Below are positions 50,553-59,076 of a stretch of DNA of 64,000 nt, piece by piece. The notes beneath the pieces were generated by a model. The model did no database searches and was not told where the DNA came from. It was given only the letters and a program-made list of their open reading frames with translations. Position numbers and translations under genes: made by a program. The DNA is from Pseudomonas sp. UMAB-08. GTDB lineage: Bacteria; Pseudomonadota; Gammaproteobacteria; Pseudomonadales; Pseudomonadaceae. The stretch spans positions 434,618-498,617 of the forward strand of contig NZ_LT607414.1 of assembly GCF_900095225.1 (NCBI RefSeq). The letters are read 5' to 3'. The stretch's first letter is position 1, and the number at the start of each line of letters is the position of its first letter.

Positions 50553-52004
50553 TCAGAACGGATAAAGTTGGTCGGAGGGCTCGACCGTGACCCACTTCAC
50601 TTCAGTAAACTCGTCGATAACGGCGCTGCCGTCGAACCGGCCATAGCCACTGTTCTTCATGCCGCCGTAGGGTGCCTGGGGCTCGTTTTGCACGGTGGCC
50701 CCGTTGATATGCACGCAACCCGCGTCCAACCGGCTGGCGAGGTCCAGGGCGAGGCTGACATTGCGGCTAAAAATCGCCGATGACAGGCCGAACGCGGTGT
50801 CGTTGGCGACTTCCAGCGCCTGCTCGGCGCCTTTGACTCGCACCACAGTAGTGACCGGGCCGAAGGTTTCTTCATCGTAGATCTCCATCGCCGAGGACAC
50901 TCGGTCCACCAGCGTCGGCGCCATTTGAGCCTGATCCGCCAGCCCACCTACAACAATATTGGCGCCCTTGCCGATGGCATCGTCAAGCAACTGGTTGATG
51001 CGCTGCACGGAGCCCTGGGAAATCACCGGACCCACTACGCTGGCTGGATTGGTCACCGGGTTACCGTGCTCAAGACCGCGGATACGCTGCGCAAACTTCG
51101 CAACGAACACGTCCGCCACGGCTTCATCGACAACGAACCGTTCGGTCGACATGCAAATTTGCCCCTGGTACAGAAAGGCGCCAAACACTGCGGCATTGAC
51201 TGCGCCATCCAGGTCGGCATCATCGAGCACGATAAACGGCGCCTTGCCGCCCAGCTCCAGAAGGCAGCGTTTAAGGTGTTTCGCACTGGTCTGGGCAATC
51301 ATCCGGCCCACTTTGGTCGAACCGGTGAAGTTCACTCGGCGAACCGTATCGTGGGCAATCAACACTTCCGTCACAGCACCGGCATCTTCGGGCGCAGAGA
51401 TGATGAAATTCAACACGCCGGGCGGAAAGCCCGCTTCATAGAAGGCCTGCACCAGCAACTCATGGGTGCGCGGGCTATTTTCCGAACCTTTGAAAATAAC
51501 GGTGTTGCCACACGCCAATGGGTAGGCGATGGATCGGGTGCCCAGGATGACCGGGCCGTTCCAGGGCGCGATGCTGAGTACCGTACCGGCGGGCTGACGC
51601 AGGGTTACCGATAAAGTGCCAGGTTTGTCGGTGGCAAGGGTTTCACCCTTGATTTGCGTCGTGAGTGCGGCGGCTTCACGGAGCAGGTTGGCCGAAGCCC
51701 CCACATTGAACTGCGACCATAACTGGGAAGCACCGATCTCTTCTGCCATGACACTGCAGAAAAGGTCCATCTTGCTTTCCAGTACATCGGCTGCCGCCAG
51801 CAACAGACGACGACGTTCGGTAGGACCGACCTTCGACCATGTTTTGAACGCCTGCTGCGAAGAGGCCGCAACACGCCGGGCGTCTTCGACGCTGCAGGCG
51901 GCGCCGGTAGTGACAACCTTGCCGCTGACAGGGTCAACACGCTGGTAGGTCTTACCGTCCGAGGCATCTTGCGAGATATTGTCGATTACGAGCTGAACAT
52001 TCAT
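50553..52004 (-). CDS. nahF: Salicylaldehyde dehydrogenase
   Basis: A 483-aa NAD+-dependent aldehyde dehydrogenase that closely follows NahF of naphthalene plasmids as I remember it: WSKVGPTERRRLLLAAADVL, LSIAPWNGPVILGTRSIAYP, FTGSTKVGRMIAQ, catalytic Glu in LELGGKAPF, catalytic Cys in QGQICMSTERFVVDE, and the end FTEVKWVTVEPSDQLYPF. It oxidises salicylaldehyde, or other hydroxybenzaldehydes, to the acid used by salicylate hydroxylase. The ATG has AAAGGA at 8 bases; a longer frame upstream runs into the alcohol dehydrogenase gene. It is the last gene of the operon. Confidence 0.9.
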   Translation of the reverse strand: MNVQLVIDNISQDASDGKTYQRVDPVSGKVVTTGAACSVEDARRVAASSQQAFKTWSKVGPTERRRLLLAAADVLESKMDLFCSVMAEEIGASQLWSQFNVGASANLLREAAALTTQIKGETLATDKPGTLSVTLRQPAGTVLSIAPWNGPVILGTRSIAYPLACGNTVIFKGSENSPRTHELLVQAFYEAGFPPGVLNFIISAPEDAGAVTEVLIAHDTVRRVNFTGSTKVGRMIAQTSAKHLKRCLLELGGKAPFIVLDDADLDGAVNAAVFGAFLYQGQICMSTERFVVDEAVADVFVAKFAQRIRGLEHGNPVTNPASVVGPVISQGSVQRINQLLDDAIGKGANIVVGGLADQAQMAPTLVDRVSSAMEIYDEETFGPVTTVVRVKGAEQALEVANDTAFGLSSAIFSRNVSLALDLASRLDAGCVHINGATVQNEPQAPYGGMKNSGYGRFDGSAVIDEFTEVKWVTVEPSDQLYPF

Positions 52005-52032
52005 TTTGGGGTCCTTTAATGAGCCTGAACAA

Positions 52033-53181
52033 TCACGCCAGGTCGGCCGCGGCCGGCATGCGTAGAATCGGTTTGATCGTGATACCGCTTTCGCTGTCGG
52101 CCATCGCTGTGTTGACCTGGTCAAACGCGTAGAACCGGCACAGCTTGTCAAACGGGAAGCGACCTTGCAGGTGCAGTTCGACGAGGGTGGGAATGAAGGC
52201 GTTGGCGACCACGTCGCCCTGGACAATGCCCATGATTCGCTTGCCAGGGATCATGACGTCGTTGATGTTGAACGCGACCTCAGTACCCATTTTCGTCGCA
52301 CCTACAATCCCGCACGTGCCCAGCGTGGTGAGGGCGTCGATGGCCTGACGCAATACTTCTGCGCGGCCCGAGCATTCCAGGCTGTAGTTCACCCCGCCGC
52401 CAGTGATCTCGCGAATGCGCTGAACCGGGTCTTCTTCCCTGCTGTTAATCACGTGGGTGGCACCCACTTCAAGCGCAAGGCTCAAGCGACTCGGCGTGAC
52501 ATCGACGGCAATAATGGTGGTCGCGCCAGCAACCTTGGCCGCCATCACCGCAGCCAGGCCTACCGCGCCAGCACCGAAGGCGGCGAAACTGGCTCCCGCC
52601 TCTACCTGCAGAGCCTTGAGTACCGAACCTGCGCCTGTCTGAATGCCGCACCCCAGCGGGCCCAGCAATTCGAGCGGTGCATGCTTGGGCACTTTCACGA
52701 CATTGCGCTCGTTCGCAATGACGTAAGTCGAAAAGGAAGACTGGCCAAAAAAATGGTCATGTATCGGGGCATCGGTGTCGCAGCTGCAGGTGGAAGTACT
52801 GCCGTCGAGGCGCCCGCCACCGAAGTTCAGCGGATGCATATGGGAACAATGTGCGGGATGCCCGGTCTCGCAGGGCAGGCACAAGCCGCAGGACATGTAA
52901 GTCATGACCACATGATCGCCAGGAACAATGGTCGTTACCGCGGCGCCCACCGCCTCAACCACGCCCGCACCTTCGTGGCCCAAGATGATTGGCAACGGCG
53001 TAGGAAAGAGCTGATCACGAACGACCATATCGGTGTGGCAAACACCTGTAGCCACGACACGCACGCGGACCTCGTCGGCACGCGGGGCGGCCAGCTTTGC
53101 GCGCTCAAGATGGAGCTTGCCACCTGTTTCACGCAACACGGCGACGGTTACTTCGATGGCTGTGAGATCGCTTGTGGACAT
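52033..53181 (-). CDS. Zinc-dependent aryl-alcohol dehydrogenase
   Basis: A 382-aa medium-chain alcohol dehydrogenase. The catalytic zinc site is GVCHTDMVVRD and GHEGAGVVEAVG (about 47-82), and the structural zinc cysteines are in SCGLCLPCETGHPAHC (about 97-112). The NAD site is FGAGAVGLAAVMAAK (about 203-217). It fits the benzyl-alcohol dehydrogenase group (XylB/AreB). In this operon it should oxidise salicyl alcohol to the aldehyde taken by the next enzyme. It lies between catechol dioxygenase and aldehyde dehydrogenase. Confidence 0.93.
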   Translation of the reverse strand: MSTSDLTAIEVTVAVLRETGGKLHLERAKLAAPRADEVRVRVVATGVCHTDMVVRDQLFPTPLPIILGHEGAGVVEAVGAAVTTIVPGDHVVMTYMSCGLCLPCETGHPAHCSHMHPLNFGGGRLDGSTSTCSCDTDAPIHDHFFGQSSFSTYVIANERNVVKVPKHAPLELLGPLGCGIQTGAGSVLKALQVEAGASFAAFGAGAVGLAAVMAAKVAGATTIIAVDVTPSRLSLALEVGATHVINSREEDPVQRIREITGGGVNYSLECSGRAEVLRQAIDALTTLGTCGIVGATKMGTEVAFNINDVMIPGKRIMGIVQGDVVANAFIPTLVELHLQGRFPFDKLCRFYAFDQVNTAMADSESGITIKPILRMPAAADLA

Positions 53182-53226
53182 GCCTTTATCCTCTTGAATA
53201 AGTTTTTCTGGGTATGCCGCTTTGGC

Positions 53227-54165
53227 TTACTCTTCTTGAAAAGCACGCGGGCGATTGCTCCGTTGCTCCGCTTCAGGGTTGGCTGCCGGGCGCAGCTGAA
53301 AATCAAATGACAATTGTGCAAAACGTCCTGCCACTTCATGGGCAGCAGCCAAGGCTTGGTCATCGATGAAGTGCACCTCACCAATCAATCCATCCCGGGT
53401 GGCGTAAGCGAAGTCATCCCAGAGGTATTTGTCGTTGGACAGGTTGATCTGCGTGGTCAAGTGTTCGTAGCCCGGGGCGGATACGAAAAAGTGGATATGC
53501 GCCGGGCGCTGGCCATGGCGGCCCAATTGGTTGAGGCACTCCTGGGTCGGACCCTGAGGGTTACAGCCGTAGCCCGACGGCACGATACTTCTGGCGCGAT
53601 AACGTCCCTCGGCGTCGGTCACGATGCGCCGGCGCAAATTGAATTCGGATTGGCTTTTATCGAAGTGGGAATAGTTGCCCTGGCTGTCGGCTTGCCACAG
53701 GTCTACCAGGGCACCAGCGATCGGCTGCCCTTGCAGATCCAGGATCTGGCCCTCGACAAACATAGGCGTCGCGACATCATCCTCGGCACCATCATCCATA
53801 CGGGCATAGCCCTGACTGAGCGGCGCGCCGGCTACGTACAAAGGCCCTTCAATCGTGCGCGGTGTTCCTCCGGTGCGCCCGGCTTCGGCTTGCTTGGCAT
53901 CGTTAAGTAGATCCAGAAAGTGCTCAACGCCCAGACCTGCCGCCAGCAGCCCCGCTTCGTTGCTTTTGCCGAGACGGTTGATGTATTCAACACCTACCCA
54001 GAATTCATCGTCGCTTATGTCCAGCTCTTCAATAAGCCTGGCGGTCTCTTGCAGGATACGTAACACGATTTGCTTGTTGCGCGGGTTGCCAGCGGCATTC
54101 TTCAGCCCTGCTGCGTCTTGGAACAGCTCAAGCATTGGTGCGGTATTGGAAATACGGACAGTCAT
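53227..54165 (-). CDS. catA: Catechol 1,2-dioxygenase
   Basis: A 312-aa intradiol dioxygenase that opens catechol to cis,cis-muconate. The non-heme Fe(III) ligands are Tyr in SQGNYSHFD (about 165), Tyr in VPSGYGCN (about 199) and the His pair in GQRPAHIHFFVSAP (about 223-225). The N-terminal helical linker domain (about 10-85) is of CatA type. No catB or catC is present in the window, so muconate must be processed by genes elsewhere. It follows salicylate hydroxylase, which makes its substrate. AATAAAAA precedes its ribosome site. Confidence 0.95.
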   Translation of the reverse strand: MTVRISNTAPMLELFQDAAGLKNAAGNPRNKQIVLRILQETARLIEELDISDDEFWVGVEYINRLGKSNEAGLLAAGLGVEHFLDLLNDAKQAEAGRTGGTPRTIEGPLYVAGAPLSQGYARMDDGAEDDVATPMFVEGQILDLQGQPIAGALVDLWQADSQGNYSHFDKSQSEFNLRRRIVTDAEGRYRARSIVPSGYGCNPQGPTQECLNQLGRHGQRPAHIHFFVSAPGYEHLTTQINLSNDKYLWDDFAYATRDGLIGEVHFIDDQALAAAHEVAGRFAQLSFDFQLRPAANPEAEQRSNRPRAFQEE

Positions 54166-54179
54166 CGAGGTATTACCTG

Positions 54180-54187
54180 TTTTTATT
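54180..54187 (-). promoter_or_regulatory. AAnAAnAA motif before catechol 1,2-dioxygenase
   Basis: AATAAAAA on the minus strand, about 15 bases before the start and adjoining the AGG ribosome site, matches the Crc/Hfq consensus. Role inferred. Confidence 0.4.
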
Positions 54188-54237
54188 GTGGGTGTCGCGC
54201 ACCAGCCTCAGGAAACGGGCGCATTGCAGGAGCGCAA

Positions 54238-55521
54238 TCAAATGGCCTCTGCCCACCCGAGTCGGGTGCGAGCCTCTGCCAGGTCCGATTGCATGTCGTG
54301 GTTCCACAGCCAGTCGAAACGACTGGCCAGGGTTGTCGACAGAAGAGGTTCTTGATCTTCGACCTGACGGTCTCGAAACTCGTAGAGTTCGCCGGCTTCC
54401 CAGGACGTTCGCTGAACCCTGCAGGCGCGAGGTCTGCGGATAGCGTCGTACACCTCAAGTACGTTTTGGGTGCCACCTTCAAGCACACGAGGGTCCCCCA
54501 GAAGGCGCGCGAGTAGCCAGGCATCTTCCAGCCCCTGCCCTGCACCGGCTCCTTGATGGGGGAGCATCGCGTGGGCGGCGTCACCGATCAGCGCTACGCG
54601 ACCATGTGTGTAGCCTGCAAGCTCCTCCAGTTCGTGAAGTGCCCAGAGGGTGGGCGCGGGAATGCACTCGAGCAGCACGCGAACGGCATCACCCCACTCA
54701 GAGAATGCTTCCAGCATCTGGGCCTGGCTGGTGCTTTTGACCCACGGTGTGTCTTGCGGCCATACCGGGTTGGGGTCAGTGCGATCAGAAACGAATGCAA
54801 CCACGTTGATCAATCGGCCCTGCTTGACCGGGAACGTGAGGATGTGGGCGTCGAGCCCCAGGTACATTTGCGGGACGTTGATCAGGTGTTCATCAATACC
54901 CGCAGCGCGATAGGCGGCGCGCAGTTGCTCACTGTCGATCATTCCACGATAGGCGCAGGTCCCGCTGAATCGGGGCGCGACCAAAGGCTGACCCAGCCCC
55001 TGGAGTACATAGTCGCGAATCGAGGATTTGATACCGTCGGCGGCAATCAAAAGGTCGCACTGATAGTCCGTGCCATCAGTGAACTGAACGCTGACCCTGT
55101 CCCCCATCTCATGGACGCCAACCGCACGTTTGTCGAAGCAGGCGATGCCTTCTGGCAATTGCGTTGCCAAGGCGTCGAGGAAATCTGCGCGGTGAACGGA
55201 GGACTGACCGACGCCTTGGGCAACGCTGGCACCTAGATAACCGGCATCGACGCCTCGACGCCATTCAAACCAGATGTCTTGCCAGGGTTGCGGGGTGCGG
55301 TCAGCGATGAGTTCATAGGGTTTGCCAATACCCAGTCCTTCGATGGCGCGGACGGCGTTCGCACCAAAGGACACGCCTGCGCCGACCTCGCCAAAGGCGG
55401 GAGCAGCTTCAAATAATTTCACATCAAGATGTTGATGACGGCAAAGATCCAGTGCCAAGGCAACGCCAGCGATGCCACCGCCGACAATGCCCACTTGCAA
55501 GACAGAATGAGGGCTACTCAT
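54238..55521 (-). CDS. nahG: Salicylate 1-monooxygenase (salicylate hydroxylase)
   Basis: A 427-aa FAD monooxygenase that decarboxylates and hydroxylates salicylate to catechol. It closely matches NahG of P. putida as I remember it: GIVGGGIAGVALALDLC (about 11-27), FEAAPAFGEVGAGVSFGANA, the DG motif LLIAADGIKSSIRD near 160, RFSGTCAYRGM, and GDAAHAMLPHQGAGAGQGLE (about 318-337). The start MSSPHSVLQVGIVGG was chosen over an open 36-codon extension that reaches into the divergent promoter region. It is the first gene of the salicylate operon and is divergent from a NahR-type activator. Confidence 0.95.
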   Translation of the reverse strand: MSSPHSVLQVGIVGGGIAGVALALDLCRHQHLDVKLFEAAPAFGEVGAGVSFGANAVRAIEGLGIGKPYELIADRTPQPWQDIWFEWRRGVDAGYLGASVAQGVGQSSVHRADFLDALATQLPEGIACFDKRAVGVHEMGDRVSVQFTDGTDYQCDLLIAADGIKSSIRDYVLQGLGQPLVAPRFSGTCAYRGMIDSEQLRAAYRAAGIDEHLINVPQMYLGLDAHILTFPVKQGRLINVVAFVSDRTDPNPVWPQDTPWVKSTSQAQMLEAFSEWGDAVRVLLECIPAPTLWALHELEELAGYTHGRVALIGDAAHAMLPHQGAGAGQGLEDAWLLARLLGDPRVLEGGTQNVLEVYDAIRRPRACRVQRTSWEAGELYEFRDRQVEDQEPLLSTTLASRFDWLWNHDMQSDLAEARTRLGWAEAI

Positions 55522-55538
55522 GGAGGAAACCTTATGTG

Positions 55539-55546
55539 TTGTTTTT
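55539..55546 (-). promoter_or_regulatory. AAnAAnAA motif before salicylate hydroxylase
   Basis: AAAAACAA on the minus strand about 18 bases before the start, next to the AAGG ribosome site, fits the Crc/Hfq consensus. Role inferred. Confidence 0.45.
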
Positions 55547-55565
55547 GGAGTAGTCCGATCATGAC

Positions 55566-55587
55566 TATTCACAAAGCATTGATAAAT
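55566..55587. promoter_or_regulatory. Candidate NahR-binding site
   Basis: TATTCAC..7 bases..TTGATAAAT in the divergent gap resembles the ATTCA...TGAT core known from NahR-controlled nah and sal promoters. It lies 45 to 66 bases upstream of the hydroxylase start. Binding is inferred from the family. Confidence 0.6.
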
Positions 55588-55668
55588 GCCCTCAACCCCA
55601 TACACACTATCACCAAACTGAATACTCATTAACTTTCAAGAGCCGCCTCCAAGCCGAGAAAAGTCGCG

Positions 55669-56568
55669 ATGAACCTGCGTGAACTGGATCTGAATCTGCT
55701 GGTGATCTTTCACCAATTGCTGGTGGATCGAAGTGTTTCAGCTGCGGCCGAGAGCCTTGGGCTGACTCAACCCGCCGTCAGTAATGCGCTCAAGCGTTTG
55801 CGGAACACGTTTAACGACGAGCTGTTTGTGCGCACCAATAAGGGGATGCAACCGACACCCTACGCCGCTCAACTGGCCGAACCGGTCTCTCAGGCGATCA
55901 GCCTCCTGCACGGCGCGATCAATCGCCATGACGAGTTCGATCCGGCGACCAGCCAGAAGCGCTTTGTAGTGGCGATGACCGACATCGGGGAAGTTTACTT
56001 TGTGCCACGGTTGATCGACGCCCTGCTCAAACAGGCCCCCGGGATATCGGTCAGCACATTGCGCAGCAATGCAGAACTTTCCGAGAACCTGGCTAGTGGA
56101 GAAGTGGATCTGGCCGTCGGCTTGCTGCCGGATCTGCAAGCGGGCTTCTACCAGAGGCGCCTGTTCCACCATCGCTACGTGTGCTTATGCCATAAAGACC
56201 ATCCGCTCACTGAACACCCCATGACACGGGAGCGCTTTTGCGAGTTCGGGCATGTCAGGATCATCGCCGCCAGCACGGGGCATGGAGAGATCGATACGCA
56301 TATGCAGCGGGCCGGTCTGCAACGAGACATTCGACTGGAGGTTCCGCACTTTGTCGCCGTCGGCCATATCCTGCAGAACACAGACCTGATCGCCACAGTG
56401 CCGGAACGTTTCGCCAACAGCTGCACGGACCCCTTCGGGTTAACGACTCTGCCACTGCCACTGCCGCTTCCCGAGATCGCCATCAACTTGTTCTGGCACG
56501 GTAAATACAATCGGGACCCGGCCAACAAATGGTTCAGGCAACTGATGTTTGATCTGTTCAGCGATTGA
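55669..56568 (+). CDS. nahR: NahR-type LysR activator of the salicylate operon
   Basis: A 299-aa regulator that closely matches NahR as I remember it: MNLRELDLNLLVIFHQLLVD at the start, helix-turn-helix SVSAAAESLGLTQPAVSNAL (about 23-42), LAEPVSQAISLL, VAMTDIGEVYF, VDLAVGLLPDLQAGF, YVCLCHKDHP, GHGEIDTHMQRAGLQRDIRL and EIAINLFWHGKYNRDPANKW. NahR responds to salicylate. It is divergent from nahG with a NahR-like box between them, so it should activate the four-gene operon when salicylate is present. Confidence 0.95.
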   Translation: MNLRELDLNLLVIFHQLLVDRSVSAAAESLGLTQPAVSNALKRLRNTFNDELFVRTNKGMQPTPYAAQLAEPVSQAISLLHGAINRHDEFDPATSQKRFVVAMTDIGEVYFVPRLIDALLKQAPGISVSTLRSNAELSENLASGEVDLAVGLLPDLQAGFYQRRLFHHRYVCLCHKDHPLTEHPMTRERFCEFGHVRIIAASTGHGEIDTHMQRAGLQRDIRLEVPHFVAVGHILQNTDLIATVPERFANSCTDPFGLTTLPLPLPLPEIAINLFWHGKYNRDPANKWFRQLMFDLFSD

Positions 56569-56632
56569 GCGATGAAGGCTGACGGAGTGGCGGTCTCATC
56601 CAGTGATAGCACTCACCTGGCGTCAGCCTGTA

Positions 56633-57535
56633 TCACTGCCAATGCTCACATAGCTTGACCAACTCATCGACCACGTACCTCACCTTCGGCCGCAGATGGG
56701 ACACCTTTGGCCAGACGGCATGCACATCGACAGCTTCCGGTTCATACGCTTGCAGAACCTCCACCAGCCTGCCCGCTTCGATATCCTCCTGGAACAGGCT
56801 GCGTGGCATCTGGCACAAGCCCGTGCCAGCGACTGCCGCGAGAATCATGGCTTCCCCGTCGCCAATCTGATGGGTCGAGGGTGGCGCGTAACGTACGGTC
56901 TGCCCCGCCTGCATGACCCGCCATGACAGCGGCTGGCCGCGTCGATGCCCGACAATGCAACGGTGATGGCTCAGATCTTCCAGGGTCTGCGGAACACCAA
57001 AGCGTGTCAGGTAGTCGGGGGCGGCACAAATGGCCCAGCGTTGTCGGGTCAGCCGCCGCGCCACCAGACCGCTGGTGTCCTGCAGTTCTCCGAAGCGGAC
57101 CAACAAATCGATCCCCTCCTCGAAGGGATCAACCAGGTGGTCGGAAAACGTCAAGTTCAGTTGCAAAGCCGGGTACTTGTTGGCGATCTCAAACAGCAAC
57201 GGGGCGACGACCCGACGCCCGAATGCCACAGGTATGTCTACTCGCAGACGTCCGGAAGGCTCACCAGCGCCGGGCCCCAATCCGCTCTCTGCAGCACCAA
57301 TTTCCTCAAGGGCGGTAGAGCACGCCACGAAATACGCCTCACCGTCCGCGGTCAGGGAAATCCGGCGAGTGGTGCGATGAAACAGCTGGGTACCCAAGCG
57401 CTCTTCCAGGCGCGCAATGGCTTTGCCTACGGCGGATTTTGACAGGCCCAGGCGCTCAGCTGCCTGGGTGAAGCTGGTCGAGCGCGCAGCCACTACGAAT
57501 GTGATGACGCCCTGAAACGAATCGATAGGTACCAT
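56633..57535 (-). CDS. LysR-family transcriptional regulator
   Basis: A 300-aa regulator with the helix-turn-helix STSFTQAAERLGLSKSAVGK (about 18-37) followed by LFHRTTRRISLTADGEAYF, placing it in the CrgA-like branch. The effector domain begins near 95 (GRLRVDIPVAFGRR). It is divergent from the tautomerase/ABM/nitroreductase/MFS genes, which are its likely targets. A GTAGA-N7-TCTAC repeat lies in the gap. Confidence 0.92.
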   Translation of the reverse strand: MVPIDSFQGVITFVVAARSTSFTQAAERLGLSKSAVGKAIARLEERLGTQLFHRTTRRISLTADGEAYFVACSTALEEIGAAESGLGPGAGEPSGRLRVDIPVAFGRRVVAPLLFEIANKYPALQLNLTFSDHLVDPFEEGIDLLVRFGELQDTSGLVARRLTRQRWAICAAPDYLTRFGVPQTLEDLSHHRCIVGHRRGQPLSWRVMQAGQTVRYAPPSTHQIGDGEAMILAAVAGTGLCQMPRSLFQEDIEAGRLVEVLQAYEPEAVDVHAVWPKVSHLRPKVRYVVDELVKLCEHWQ

Positions 57536-57550
57536 GCCGGCTCGCCGATT

Positions 57551-57567
57551 GTAGAATTTTAGTCTAC
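57551..57567. promoter_or_regulatory. Inverted repeat in the LysR/tautomerase gap
   Basis: GTAGA-attttag-TCTAC, a 17-bp dyad in the divergent gap close to the LysR start, has the size and place of a LysR-type recognition site. Binding is inferred. Confidence 0.45.
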
Positions 57568-57699
57568 CCAGATTATAGTTTAAGGCCGTTTATCGCTAGC
57601 ATGTTCAACAGTAGGATGTGTTCTAGAAAGACAACGGTGCAGATCGTGATGACACATCGCGCACCTCTCTCCAGATCAATGCCCCAAGAGGACACCATC

Positions 57700-57897
57700 A
57701 TGCCCGTCGTACGTGTGAGCTGGTTCGAAGGTAAAGAACACGCGCAAAAAGCCGCTGTTGCCGCAGACATCACCGAAAGCATCGTTAAGCACACCGGTAC
57801 CGATGCCAGCTATATCTACGTCATTTTTGAAGACGTAGCTGCTTCTGACTGGGCTGGCGCCGGCAAACTGTTCGGGAACGCGCCCGAGAAATCCTGA
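57700..57897 (+). CDS. Tautomerase family protein (4-oxalocrotonate-tautomerase-like)
   Basis: A 65-aa protein with the family hallmark of Pro right after the initiator Met (MPVVRVSWFEG), leaving an N-terminal catalytic proline. The helix EHAQKAAVAADITESIVKHT and strand ASYIYVIFEDV fit one beta-alpha-beta unit of the fold. Such enzymes shift double bonds in dienols or act as small dehalogenases/hydratases. The substrate is unknown. The frame is open 33 codons upstream, but only this ATG gives the catalytic proline. Confidence 0.88.
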   Translation: MPVVRVSWFEGKEHAQKAAVAADITESIVKHTGTDASYIYVIFEDVAASDWAGAGKLFGNAPEKS

Positions 57898-57982
57898 CCC
57901 CCATCAGCACCGAATGCATCGGCTGGGCCAGCGATGCATCCTCAACAGGCTTCTTATGAAGCCTCTGACGGAAGCGTTATCC

Positions 57983-58336
57983 ATGCACCCACATATCTCC
58001 TGCCTGTTCTCCCTCGCTGTGAAACCCGAAGAGTTTCCAGAGTTCAAGGCGCTGATCGCGAACATCGTGGCAGCCACCAGCACCGAGCCCGACACGCTGG
58101 TTTACGAATACAGCGTCAACGAAGACAACAGCACCGTTCACATCCTTGAACGCTATAAAACCGATGCCGTCGTCAGCCACGTAGACACCACCTTTGCGCC
58201 TTTCGGCAAGCGCTTCCTCGAACTGTGCACCGTGACCAGTCTGGTGGTCTATGGCACACCAGATGTCGAAGTCCGCAAACGCCTGGACCCGTTCGGGGCG
58301 GTGTACATGACCCCGTTCGACGGCTTCAGCCGCTAA
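57983..58336 (+). CDS. Antibiotic-biosynthesis-monooxygenase (ABM) domain protein
   Basis: A 117-aa ferredoxin-like-fold protein with ABM features: SCLFSLAVKPEEFPEFKALI, STEPDTLVYEYSV and STVHILERYKTDAVVSHVDT. Relatives are quinol monooxygenases (YgiN-type) or heme/quinone-handling proteins. It would suit oxidation or detoxification of quinols arising from catechols. The start MHPHISCL follows GGAA; an ATG nine codons earlier is possible. It lies between tautomerase and nitroreductase genes on the same strand. Confidence 0.85.
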   Translation: MHPHISCLFSLAVKPEEFPEFKALIANIVAATSTEPDTLVYEYSVNEDNSTVHILERYKTDAVVSHVDTTFAPFGKRFLELCTVTSLVVYGTPDVEVRKRLDPFGAVYMTPFDGFSR

Positions 58337-58408
58337 GTTCATTGACAGCGCAGGCTCGACGGCAACAACCGGGACTGCGCGCATCCCCTTTCCCACACAG
58401 AGATCACC

Positions 58409-59023
58409 ATGTCCGGTATTGCTGACATTATTAAGTCCCGAATTTCCGCCAACAGCTACGACACTGAACGCCAGCTGACGGATCAACAGGTCACCGACCT
58501 GATCGATCTGGCTACGCACGCCCCCTCCGCCTTCAACCTTCAAAACTGGAAGTTCCTGGCAGTCCGCAGCACCGAAGCAAAGGCGCGGTTGCTACCATTG
58601 GCCTACGGTCAACAGAAGGTCATGGATGCAGCCGTGACCTTTATTGTCTGCGGCACCCTCAATCCTCATGAAACCCTGCCTTCAGCCCTGAAGCCGACGC
58701 TGGATGCCGGCATCATTGACCAGGCGATCTACGACATGTGGGTGGGCGCTGCTCAAGGCATGTACCAGGAAAACCCGCAGTTACAACGCGACGAAGCGAT
58801 CCGCTCAGGCTCACTGGCCGCCATGACCCTGATGCTCGCCGCCAAGGGCCAAGGCCTTGTTTCGACGCCAATGATCGGGTTCGACCAGTCGGCAGTGGCG
58901 CAGGCATTTGGTCTCTCCGCGACTGAGATTCCCGTCATGTTGATCACCGTTGGCTATCCTGGCTCGGCCAACTGGCCGCAAAAGCCTCGTAAAGCCGTTA
59001 AAGACGTTCTGCAGTTCGTGTAA
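58409..59023 (+). CDS. Nitroreductase-family FMN oxidoreductase
   Basis: A 204-aa flavoprotein. The FMN-binding signature is SRISANSYDTERQLTDQQVT near the N-terminus and THAPSAFNLQNWKFLAVRST (about 33-52). The middle AIRSGSLAAMTLMLAAKGQG and the LITVGYP end segment are also typical. It would reduce quinones, nitroaromatics or enones with NAD(P)H. It is the third gene of the operon divergent from the LysR regulator, and the context suggests electrophile or quinone detoxification. Confidence 0.92.
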   Translation: MSGIADIIKSRISANSYDTERQLTDQQVTDLIDLATHAPSAFNLQNWKFLAVRSTEAKARLLPLAYGQQKVMDAAVTFIVCGTLNPHETLPSALKPTLDAGIIDQAIYDMWVGAAQGMYQENPQLQRDEAIRSGSLAAMTLMLAAKGQGLVSTPMIGFDQSAVAQAFGLSATEIPVMLITVGYPGSANWPQKPRKAVKDVLQFV

Positions 59024-59076
59024 GCGAATGCTGCCAGCGATAGCCAGGCACGCCCTGACTTCGCTGGCGGTGGCTG

